Of a stretch of 64,000 nucleotides of DNA, positions 22,314-31,800 are shown piece by piece. The translations under genes were made by a program, and so were the position numbers. Numbering within the stretch: position 1 is the stretch's first letter; each line of letters starts with the position of its first letter. A model generated the notes under the pieces. That model had not been told where the DNA came from. It saw only the letters and a program-made list of their open reading frames with translations, and did no database searches. This DNA comes from Eledone cirrhosa (lineage: Eukaryota; Mollusca; Cephalopoda; Octopoda; Eledonidae). The stretch lies in the NCBI GenBank assembly GCA_964016885.1, contig OZ024759.1, forward strand, positions 7,177,704-7,241,703, read 5' to 3'.

Positions 22314-23275
22314 AAACTAGACATGAAAAATGCGCAAGCTCAAAAGTGCCACAGAATGTTATAATAAACCTTCAAAAGTGTGGGACTAGAGTTGTTGCTA
22401 AAAAATATTGTAATTATTATATATCGTACATTCTGTGGCATCCTTTATAAAAATAGCTTAAACCAACGAAGCCTTTATTTTTACGCTATTTCACTTAGTT
22501 AATTCTTAGAGTGTAACATATAAAAATATGATTTACAACTATAAAATAAATTAATTAATATAATAACAGAGCTGCGGAGCTGAAATTTAGGAAATAATGG
22601 AGTATCGGATCCTGAGTTGGAGCCAGTCAATTTTTGGCCGACTCCGCAGCCCTGTATAATACATTTCATATTAAAGTTATTAATAAACCTATTTTACACT
22701 GCATGCAAATTACCATGAGATATTGATATTAGATATAAGATACAGCGCAATATCTACAGCTGTAAAAGTACGAAAGCGAAGTAATAATAAGTGGCTTAAG
22801 GTAATTCCAATATGAAAGTTTGTAGTGATAAAAATTTGATAATGCAATACGATTGTTAATATTATAGTTCTATGAAAATGTAACAATAGATAACTAAATT
22901 ATTTTACTATTAGTATATTTAAAAAATTATCATTATAGATTTGATCGTTCATATAAGCATCATATTAATTTTCAACACAATTATCTTGTTACTATGAGTA
23001 TATGATAATAATATTACGTAATTATTTATAGCTGTTATTACATTAAACATAGATGTATTTATTTTTATATGTTACACTCTAAGAATTAACTAAGTGAATT
23101 AGCGTAAAAATAAAGGCTTCGTTGGTTTAAGCTATTTTTATAAAGGATGCCACAGAATGTACGATATATAATGATTACAATATTTTTTAGCAACAACTCT
23201 AGTCCCACACTTTTGAAGGTTTATTATAACATTCTGTGGCACTTTTGAGCTTGCGCATTTTTCATGTCTAGTATA
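22314..23275. mobile_element. MITE-like element with ~215-bp terminal inverted repeats
   Basis: The left end GACATGAAAAATGCGCAAGC at 22320 and the right end GCTTGCGCATTTTTCATGTC ending near 23270 are complements; the match continues for about 210 bp on each side (to CTAAGAATTAACTAAGTGAA and its complement). TA flanks both tips, as for a Tc1/mariner-type TA duplication. The ~530-bp centre is AT-rich and has no transposase, so the element is non-autonomous. Confidence 0.85.
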
Positions 23276-23424
23276 TATATATATATAGGTATAGACATAC
23301 TTAAGACAATGTAGTGGAACTAAGTGAGGAACCACTTAATTATAAAAATGACATGAAAATAAAAAGGTATATATACTTAAAACATGGTGGGTGAATCAGG
23401 GAGTATAACTAAAATAATAATTGT

Positions 23425-23607
23425 TTCTACTATTGGCACAAGGCCAGCAAATATCCGGTGTATTACTGGTACTTTATTTTATCAATCCCGTAAGGATGAA
23501 AGGCAAAGTTAACCTCGGCGGAATTTGGACTCAGAATGGAAAGGGCCGTAACTCTGTGCGTCAAAGCATGGCGTCCGACCCTCTACCAATACTGCCAATC
23601 CAATATA
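23425..23607 (-). repeat. tRNA-derived SINE of the third type, antisense
   Basis: Complement of the 21598 family: GGTACTTTATTTTATCAATC, TTAACCTCGGCGGAATTTGG (B-box complement) and GCGTCCGACCCTCTACCAAT (A-box complement); its 3-prime tail complement TACTATTGGCACAAGGCC is present. Confidence 0.85.
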
Positions 23608-23924
23608 ATGATCAGGTCGGGGAGATAAAAGGTGTATAAATTATTAGTGGTGGAAAGTAAATGTTTGTAAATAGATCTGGATAAAGGTATGTGGTTATAA
23701 AGTGAGCTGAGTAAAGGGAGGGTGGTTAATGAGAGGACAGAATGAAGGTGGTGGGTATGAATGTGTTAAAAGTATGGCAGAAAAAAAAGGGGAGGTATAA
23801 ATCAAATGAAATAAATAAATAAACATGAGAGAGAAAAATGTATATATTGGTAGAAAGTATGTGTTTATATGATGAACTGGGTAAGGTGTACGCTAAACAC
23901 TCGTGCACATAGCACGTTAAACCA

Positions 23925-24130
23925 AGTTCCTCTCAGCGCAGACACGGGGCAGACGGAGGCTCTGTAAGCCGTAGCGTAGGTAATCCATCAAGGAGAGCTA
24001 CCACTCCAAATAAATTGGTGCGGGTTAGAGAAGTCCAGTAAGACAACTTCCCTAGTGCTGGTGGCACGAATAAAAGCACCCAGTCCATGCTGTAAAGTGG
24101 TGCTGGTGTTAGAAAGGGCATCTAACCAGT
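23925..24130 (+). repeat. Unclassified repeat with a LINE/SINE-like tail
   Basis: Ends with AAAAGCACCCAGTCCATGCT and GTTAGAAAGGGCATCTAACC, which resemble the SINE body. The upstream part is not recognised; 23608-23924 shows no feature. Confidence 0.45.
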
Positions 24131-24301
24131 GTATATTAATGAAAAAAAACTATGAGCACAACAAATACAGCTTGAGCTCTGCCGTCAGGGTCAAACATTT
24201 TCCTATTACTCACTCTACTACCTTAAGTATTGAGTACTCTGGTGCGTTATGGTCCATCTGATTCCTTACCACATCTCCTTTGTTATAAATATATATATAT
24301 A

Positions 24302-24542
24302 TAAGGAAAAGAAATCGAAAATGTAACTGGAGTCTTTTTAAGAATATTTATTTGTTTCCCTTACCAGTTTCACAGTTGTTATGCTTTTCAAAAGTAGAAT
24401 TGAGGTGGAGGGTTTGTGAAAAACCACAAACCCTCTACCTCAATTCTACTTTTGAAAAGCATAACAACTGTGAAACTGGTAAGGGAAACAAATAAATATT
24501 CTTAAAAAGACTCCAGTTGCATTTTCGATTTCTTTTCCTTAT
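24302..24542. mobile_element. Foldback element, ~118-bp arms
   Basis: GGAAAAGAAATCGAAAATG begins the left arm and CATTTTCGATTTCTTTTCC ends the right arm; they meet at AAACCACAAACC near 24420 with almost no spacer. The arms contain TTTTGAAAAGC-hairpin-GAAAC, a weak relative of the hammerhead core. A related but degraded copy lies at 25725. Confidence 0.85.
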
Positions 24543-24824
24543 ACTTTCACTCGTATAGAATATCTCGGTTTTTTTTCATTTAAAAAATCCTTGTTTTCTT
24601 TTATATATATATATATATATATATGCACGAGGCTAGCTAAACATACATATATATAGAGAGATAGATATGTATGAAGTATAGATGGTCTCCTACAAGATGG
24701 TAGCTCATAGGAAGATTCTTTGATGTTTTAATAATAGGAACCACAGTCCTCTCATGAATATACATACATACAAACACACATATATGTATATATATATATA
24801 TATTTACACCTTACACACTTACAC

Positions 24825-25285
24825 CTCTCCAAGACAATGTCACTGGACCAAGATCTTAGGCGCTACGCAGTAATACAGAAGACCCGCCTTGCCTAAGTAC
24901 AAAGCGAAACTTAGAGTCAGTAGGCACCTCTTAACCAAACATACACCCCCGTCCCACTACCCCACCAACACCACCCCTTTCTCTGTGAAGTTATGTTGGT
25001 ACCACAACATCCAGTCCTAAATAAATGAGGTTGTGTAGGTGGCACAACAAAAAAACACACAGTCTACGCTGTAATGTGGCCGTGTAGGTAACACAGTAAA
25101 AACCTCCCAGTTCACACTGTAAATGTGGTTGGTGTTAGGAAGAGCATCCAGCCGTAGAAAACCTGCCAGACAGTCCTATACAACAAGACACGGTCACCCG
25201 ACCAATCTTGCCTCAAGTGGGACAATTCCCGTCTAAACCCATGCTAGCGTGGAAAATAGACGTTAAATGATGATGATGATATATA
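24825..25285 (+). mobile_element. LINE 3-prime end
   Basis: Same span as the copy at 19837: CTCCAAGACAATGTCACTGG to GATGATGATGAT, including GGTTGGTGTTAGGAAGAGCA. 5-prime truncated, preceded by TA DNA. Confidence 0.85.
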
Positions 25286-25294
25286 TATATATAT

Positions 25295-25710
25295 GAATGT
25301 ATGTACAGTATATTTGGCTGTATGTTTAATTAAAAACATTTTGAAAACCTTACGCTATCATTTTTAAAGTAGTGACTATATCACTTCTTTTTTGGGGCAA
25401 AGGAAGGGAGAGAAGCTAACAGATCTGTTTCACACTGTTGGTGTTCCTCAGAGCAACGTACTCCCCGACCTCTGCCGAAAATTATAGAAGCTAGATTCTT
25501 ATAGAATTCCAGTAATAATCAGGAGCTGATTATACAGCGATTGCCGGTCCAGCAAACATTAGGTATTAGGATTGGTGCTCTGAAACAGCGATGTATACAT
25601 GAATGTATGTATAGTATATTTGGCACTATACTGTATGTTTAATTAAAAACATTTAGAAGACCTTGCCCTATCATTTTTAAAGTAGTGACTATGTCACTTA
25701 CTTCTTTATA
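25295..25710. mobile_element. Short element with ~100-bp direct terminal repeats
   Basis: GAATGTATGTACAGTATATT to TAGTGACTATATCACTTCTT (25295-25392) is repeated in direct orientation at 25601-25707, with a 13-bp insertion. The 210-bp interior has no open frame but contains the hammerhead-like core at 25428-25451. Small size, direct repeats and no coding capacity are retrozyme-like; a tandem Penelope terminal copy is the alternative. Confidence 0.6.
25428..25451 (-). ncRNA. Hammerhead ribozyme-like core, minimal stem II
   Basis: On the - strand CUGAGGA (25451-25445), a 4-bp stem ACAC/GUGU with loop CAACA, then GAAAC (GAAA 25431-25428). CUGANGA permits G at the variable position. Upstream on the same strand GAGGUC is a possible cleavage site with a two-pair helix III; this part is speculative. 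Confidence 0.5.
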
Positions 25711-25724
25711 TATATATATATGTA

Positions 25725-25965
25725 TATATAAAGAAAAAAAGATGAAATCGAAAATGCAACTGGAGTCTTATTTTTTTTTAAAATATATATATTTATTTGG
25801 TTCCTTTACCGGTTTCGCAGTTCTTCTGCTTTTCAAAAGTAGAGTTGAGATGGAGGGTCTGTGGTTTTTCTCACATTTGTTGTTACTGTTGTTGTTGTTA
25901 CTGGACAAAAATAAGACTCCAGTTGCATTTTCGATTTCATCTTTTTTTCTTTATACTTTCACTTG
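25725..25965. mobile_element. Degraded foldback element related to 24302
   Basis: GATGAAATCGAAAATGCAAC on the left and GTTGCATTTTCGATTTCATC on the right are complements. The interior carries CTTTACCGGTTTCGCAGTTC (hammerhead-like on the - strand: GCAG/CUGC stem then GAAAC) and a TTG run. Confidence 0.75.
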
Positions 25966-26030
25966 TGTAGGACACCTCGGTTATTTTTCATTTTGTAAAA
26001 AAAAACTCACTTTCTAATATATATATATAT

Positions 26031-26302
26031 ATGAGAGACGTAAAATAAGAAAATTATAAAATTAACTTACTTACTTAAATTTCACTCCCAACTAATTAGT
26101 TTCTGAAAGGGATTAAACATACTATCCGAAGAACGCACGTATTGCCTGGAAACTTAGCTGAGAATAGACTTCCCTGATGACGAAAGGCTTTTCCGTGCGT
26201 TCTTCAGATAGTACGTTTAATCCCTTTCAGAAACTAATTAGTTGGGAGTGAAATTTAAGTAAGTAAGTTAATTTTATAATTTTCTTATTTTACGTCTCTC
26301 AT
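26031..26302. mobile_element. Foldback element, ~108-bp arms
   Basis: ATGAGAGACGTAAAATAAGA at 26031 and TCTTATTTTACGTCTCTCAT ending at 26302 are complements; the arms reach GAACGCACG/CGTGCGTTC at 26139 and 26194. The 54-bp centre contains CTGATGACGAAAGG, which lacks a following GAAA and is not a hammerhead core. Confidence 0.88.
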
Positions 26303-26415
26303 ATTATTGTTCTGCAACCCCATGCATTGAACCACATAGTTACTAAGACAAAACCTATATATTTGCTAACAGAAGTATGCATCTGTGTATATATATGTTA
26401 CTAGATATACTAATT

Positions 26416-26446
<31 letters not shown>

Positions 26447-26451
26447 GATAG

Positions 26452-26690
26452 ATATCGTTATCATCATTTAATGTTCATTTTCCACTCTAGCATGGGTTAA
26501 ACAAGTTGTCCCATTGTAAAGACAAGTAAACATGTCTTGCCCATATATGTACATGTTGTTACAGCTGACACCTATGTAGCTTTGGCTGTATTAATCACAG
26601 CATCTGCACTAGGGAGGTTGTCTGCCATGGACATCTTTCCTATTACCAACCACATTACAGGGTGTACTGGGTGTATTAATCAGAGCACCA
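26452..26690 (-). repeat. SINE/LINE 3-prime end fragment, antisense, diverged
   Basis: Starts ATCATCATTTAATGTTCATT, has CTAGCATGGGTTAAACAAG and a diverged continuation close to the exon at 26777. Confidence 0.55.
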
Positions 26691-26776
26691 GCAGTAGGAA
26701 TGTTGTCAATGGACTGTCCTCCTTTCCTGTCAACCATCGTCTGTCCTGGATTCTACAGTGTGTTGATGTATTGTAG

Positions 26777-26974
26777 GGACTTCCTGTTAAACCTGGACAA
26801 CTCCGAAGAAAAGGATGACTTGGAAAGTTTGGATAATGATTTAAAACAACTGGAAATTGAGGAGAAGATGTTGCGGGAACAACTGGAAAAGATGGAGACA
26901 GAACGGGCAGAGATGGCAAAGTTGATTCGGGAAGAGAAAGATATTGCCAAACAACTGGATAGTGAAGAAGAGAA
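26777..26974 (+). CDS. BECN1: Beclin 1 exon: main coiled-coil segment
   Basis: Acceptor AG at 26775-26776 and donor gtaaga at 26975; both edges split a codon (first base G completes Lys, last two bases AA start Lys). It encodes 65 full codons rich in Glu, Lys, Leu and Gln with heptad spacing, such as LKQLEIEEKMLREQLEKME, equivalent to human residues ~164-228, the antiparallel coiled coil that pairs with ATG14 or UVRAG. The similarity to human is in pattern more than identity, as expected for this part of the family. A triplet-repeat array starts a few bases after the donor. Confidence 0.94.
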
Positions 26975-26979
26975 GTAAG

Positions 26980-28110
26980 ACTTGTTGTTACTGCTGTTGT
27001 TGTTGTTACTGTTGTTGTTGTTGTTGTTACTGTTGTGGTTGTTGTTGTTGTTACTGTTGTGGTTGTGGTTGTTGTTGTTGTTACTGTTGTTGTTGTTACT
27101 GTTGTGGTTGTTGTTGTTACTGTTGTTGTTACTGTTGTTGTTGTGGTTGTTACTGTTGTGGTTGTTGTTGTTGTTACTGTTGTGGTTGTTGTTACTGTTG
27201 TGGTTGTTGTTGTTGTTACTGTTGTGGTTGTTGTTACTGTTGTGGTTGTTGTTGTTACTGTTGTGGTGGTTGTTGTTGTTGTTGTTGTTACTGTTGTGGT
27301 GGTTGTTGTTGTTGTTGTTGTTACTGTTGTGGTTGTTGTTGTTGTTACTGTTGTGGTTGTTGTTGTTACTGTTGTTGTTGTTGTTACTGCTGTTGTTGTT
27401 ACTGTTGTGGTTGTTGTTACTGTTGTTGTTGCTGTTGTTGTTGCTGTTGTGGTTGTTGTTGTTGTTGTTGTTACTGTTGTGGTTGTTGTTGCTGCTGTTG
27501 TTGTTGTTACTGTTGTGGTTGTTGTTGCTGTTGTGGTTGTTGTTACTGTTGTTGTTGTTGTTGTTGTTGTTGCTGTTGTGGTTGTTGTTGTTGTTGTTAC
27601 TGTTGTTGTTGTTGTTGTTACTGTTGTGGTTGTTGTTGTTACTGTTGTGGTTGTTGTTGCTGCTGTTGTTGTTGTTACTGTTGTTGTTGTTGTTGTGGTT
27701 GTTACTGTTGTGGTTGTTGTTGCTGTTGTGGTTGTTGTTGTGGTTGTTACTGTTGTGGTTGTTGTTGCTGTTGTGGTTGTTGTTGCTGTTGTGGTTGTTG
27801 TTACTGTTGTTGTTGTTGTTGTGGTTGTTACTGTTGTGGTTGTTGTTGCTGTTGTTGTTGTTGTTGTTGTTACTGTTGTGGTTGTTGTTGCTGTTGTTGT
27901 TGTTGTTGTTACTGGTGTGGTTGTTGTTGTTGTTGTTGTTACTGTTGTTGTTGTTGTTACTGTTGTGGTTGTTGTTACTGTTGTGGTTGTTGTTGCTGTT
28001 GTTGTTACCGTTGTGGTTGTTGTTGTTACTGTTGTTGTTACTGTTGTGGTTGTTGTTGTTGTTGTTACTGTTGTTGTTACTGTTGTTGTTGTTACTGGTG
28101 TTTCTATAGT
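26980..28110 (+). repeat. Imperfect triplet array (TTG with TAC, TGG, TGC)
   Basis: More than 1.1 kb of GTTGTTGTTACTGTTGTGG-type units with strict 3-base spacing. It begins six bases after the Beclin donor. The antisense reading is a Thr/Val/Ala run and the sense readings are Cys, Leu or Val runs; all are products of the period-3 composition. Confidence 0.97.
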
Positions 28111-28135
28111 GGTTGTTGTATTACTACACACTCAT

Positions 28136-28738
28136 ACTGCCACTCCACTCTCTCTCAACTCCCACTCCACTCTCTCTCAACTCCCACTCCACTCTCTCTC
28201 AACTCCCACTCCACTCTCTCTCAACTCCCACTCCTGTCTCTCTCTCAACTCCCACTCCTGTCTCTCTCTCAACTCCCTCTCCACTCTCTCTCAACTCCCA
28301 CTCCACTCTCTCTCAACTCCCACTCCACTCTCTCTCAACTCCCTCTCCACTCTCTCTCAACTCCCACTCCACTCTCTCTCAACTCCCACTCCACTCTCTC
28401 TCTCTCAACTCCCACTCCACTCTCTCTCTCAACTCCCTCTCCACTCTCTCAACTCCCTCTCCACTCTCTCTCAACTCCCACTCCTCTTTCTCAACTCCCA
28501 CTCCACTCTCTCTCAACTCCCACTCCACTCTCTCTCAACTCCCACTCCACTCTCTCTCAACTCCGTCAAACTCTCTCTCAACTCCCACTCCACTCTCAAC
28601 TCCCACTCCACTCTCTCAACTCCCACTCCACTCTCTCTCAACTCCCTCTCCACTCTCTCTCAACTCCCACTCCACTCTCTCTCAACTCCCACTCCACTCT
28701 CTCTCAACTCCCACTCCACTCTCACTCCCACTCCTCTA
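28136..28738 (+). repeat. CT-rich minisatellite, ~22-bp unit
   Basis: Unit CTCTCTCAACTCCCACTCCA with small variants, roughly 27 copies, running into the acceptor tract of the exon at 28746. G is almost absent on the sense strand. Confidence 0.97.
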
Positions 28739-28745
28739 TTTACAG

Positions 28746-28808
28746 GTACTGGGAAGAATACAACCAATGTAAACGTGAACTTCACCAGTTTCAAGATGAT
28801 CAAAGAAG
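28746..28808 (+). CDS. BECN1: Beclin 1 exon: end of the coiled coil
   Basis: Acceptor tttacag ends at 28745, directly after a CT-rich array; donor gttagt begins at 28809. The codons read YWEEYNQCKRELHQFQDDQR plus the first two bases of a Ser codon, corresponding to human residues ~229-248. Joining to the exon at 41407 gives ...DDQR-S-VTLQLQYAQ, which aligns column for column with human ...DELK-S-VENQMRYAQ; this decided both junctions. The donor GTTAGT is followed by a run of GTAGTG-like donor-similar repeats. Confidence 0.92.
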
Positions 28809-28868
28809 GTTAGTAGTGGTAGTAGTGGTGGTGGTAGTGGTAGTAGTGGTGGTGGTAGTGGTGGTGGT
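28809..28868 (+). repeat. GTAGTG/GTGGTG array at the intron start
   Basis: The first 60 bases of the intron are GTTAGTAGTGGTAGTAGTGG-like, with repeated GGTAGT that resembles a donor site. It ends where the 51-bp array starts. Confidence 0.9.
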
Positions 28869-31800
28869 CTCTCTCTCCTCTCTCACCACAGTGTCACCCT
28901 ACACCCCAATGTCAACTCTATATCTCTCCTCTCTCACCACAGTGTCACCCTACACCCCAATGTCAACTCTATATCTCCCCTCTCTCACCACAGTGTCACC
29001 CTACACCCCAATGTCAACTCTATATCTCCCCTCTCTCACCACAGTGTCACCCTACACCCCAATGTCAACTCTATATCTCTCCTCTCTCACCACAGTGTCA
29101 CCCTACACCCCAATGTCAACTCTATATCTCTCCTCTCTCACCACAGTGTCACCCTACACCCCAATGTCAACTCTATATCTCTCCTCTCTCACCACAGTGT
29201 CACCCTACACCCCAATGTCAACTCTATATCTCTCCTCTCTCACCACAGTGTCACCCTACACCCCAATGTCAGCTCTATATCTCCCCTCTCTCACCACAGT
29301 GTCACCCTACACCCCAATGTCAACTCTATATCTCTCCCCCCTCACCACAGTGTCACCCTACACCCCAATGTCAACTCTATATCTCCCCCCCTCACCACAG
29401 TGTCACCCTACACCCCAATGTCAACTCTATATCTCCCCCCCTCACCACAGTGTCACCCTACACCCCAATGTCAACTCTATATCTCTCCCCCCTCACCACA
29501 GTGTCACCCTACACCCCAATGTCAACTCTATATCTCCCCCCCTCTCACCACAGTGTCACCCTACACCCCAATGTCAACTCTATATCTCCCCCCTCTCACC
29601 ACAGTGTCACCCTACACCCCAATGTCAACTCTATATCTCCCCTCTCTCACCACAGTGTCACCCTACACCCCAATGTCAACTCTATATCTCTCCCCCCTCA
29701 CCACAGTGTCACCCAACACCCCAATGTCAACTCTATATCTCTCCTCTCTCACCACAGTGTCACCCTACACCCCAATGTCAACTCTATATCTCCTCCCTCT
29801 CACCACAGTGTCACCTTACACCCCAATGTCAACTGTCTCTCTCTCCCCTCTCTCACCACAGTGTCACCCTACACCCCAATGTCAACTCTATATCTCCCCT
29901 CTCTCACCACAGTGTCACCCTACACCCCAATATCAACTCTATATCTCCTCTCTCACCACAGTGTCACCCTACACCCCAATGTCAACTCTATATCTCCCCC
30001 CCCTCACCAGAGTGTCACCCTACACCCCAATGTCAACTCTATATCTCTCCTCTCTCACCACAGTGTCACCCTACACCCCAATGTGAACTCTATATCTCTC
30101 CTCTCTCACCACAGTGTCACCCTACACCCCAATGTCAACTATATATCTCTCCCCCTCACCACAGTGTCACCCTACACCCCAATGTCAACTCTATACCTCC
30201 CCTCTCTCACCACAGTGTCACCCTACATCCCAATGTCAACTCTATATCTCCCCTCTCTCACCACAGTGTCACCCTACACCCCAATGTCAACTCTATATCT
30301 CCCCTCTCTCACCACAGTGTCACCCTACACCCCAATATCAACTCTATATCTCCCCCCCTCACCACAGTGTCACCCTACACCCCAATGTCAACTCTATATC
30401 TCCCCCCCTCACCACAGTGTCACCCTACACCCCAATGTCAACTCTATATCTCTCCTCTCTCACCACAGTGTCACCCTACACCCCAATGTCAACTCTATAT
30501 CTCCCCCCCTCACCACAGTGTCACCCTACACCCCAATGTCAACTCTATATCTCCCCCCCTCACCACAGTGTCACCCTACACCCCAATGTCAACTCTATAT
30601 CTCTCCCCCCTCACCACAGTGTCACCCTACACCCCAATGTCAACTCTATATCTCCCCCCTCTCACCACAGTGTCACCCTACACCCCAATGTCAACTCTAT
30701 ATCTCCCCCCTCTCACCACAGTGTCACCCTACACCCCAATGTCAACTCTATATCTCCCCTCTCTCACCACAGTGTCACCCTACACCCCAATGTCAACTCT
30801 ATATCTCCCCCCCCTCACCACAGTGTCACCCAACACCCCAATGTCAACTCTATATCTCTCCTCTCTCACCACAGTGTCACCCTACACCCCAATGTCAACT
30901 CTATATCTCCTCCCTCTCACCACAGTGTCACCTTACACCCCAATGTCAACTGTCTCTCTCTCCCCTCTCTCACCACAGTGTCACCCTACACCCCAATGTC
31001 AACTCTATATCTCCCCTCTCTCACCACAGTGTCACCCTACACCCCAATATCAACTCTATATCTCCTCTCTCACCACAGTGTCACCCTACACCCCAATGTC
31101 AACTCTATATCTCCCCCCCTCACCAGAGTGTCACCCTACACCCCAATGTCAACTCTATATCTCTCCTCTCTCACCACAGTGTCACCCTACACCCCAATGT
31201 CAACTCTATATCTCTCCTCTCTCACCACAGTGTCACCCTACACCCCAATGTCAACTGTCTCTCTCTCCCCTCTCTCACCACAGTGTCACCCTACACCCCA
31301 ATGTCAACTCTATATCTCCCCTCTCTCACCACAGTGTCACCCTACACCCCAATATCAACTCTATATCTCCTCTCTCACCACAGTGTCACCCTACACCCCA
31401 ATGTCAACTCTATATCTCCCCCCCTCACCAGAGTGTCACCCTACACCCCAATGTCAACTCTATATCTCTCCTCTCTCACCACAGTGTCACCCTACACCCC
31501 AATGTCAACTCTATATCTCTCCTCTCTCACCACAGTGTCACCCTACACCCCAATGTCAACTCTATACCTCCCCTCTCTCACCACAGTGTCACCCTACACC
31601 CCAATGTCAACTCTATATCTCTCCTCTCTCACCACAGTGTCACCCTACACCCCAATGTCAACTCTATATCTCCCCTCTCTCACCACAGTGTCACCCTACA
31701 CCCCAATATCAACTCTATATCTCCTCTCTCACTACAGTGTCACCCTACACCCCAATGTCAACTCTATACCTCCCCTCTCTCACCACAGTGTCACCCTACA

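Noticed and set aside
26160..26200. CTGATGACGAAAGG as another hammerhead core
   Set aside because: GAAA follows CUGAUGA at once without a stem II, and no second GAAA closes a helix.
26680..28131. Thr-rich 483-codon antisense frame resembling a mucin-like protein
   Set aside because: It is the reverse complement of a GTT/GTA triplet array plus the CT-rich array; no signal peptide or non-repetitive domain.
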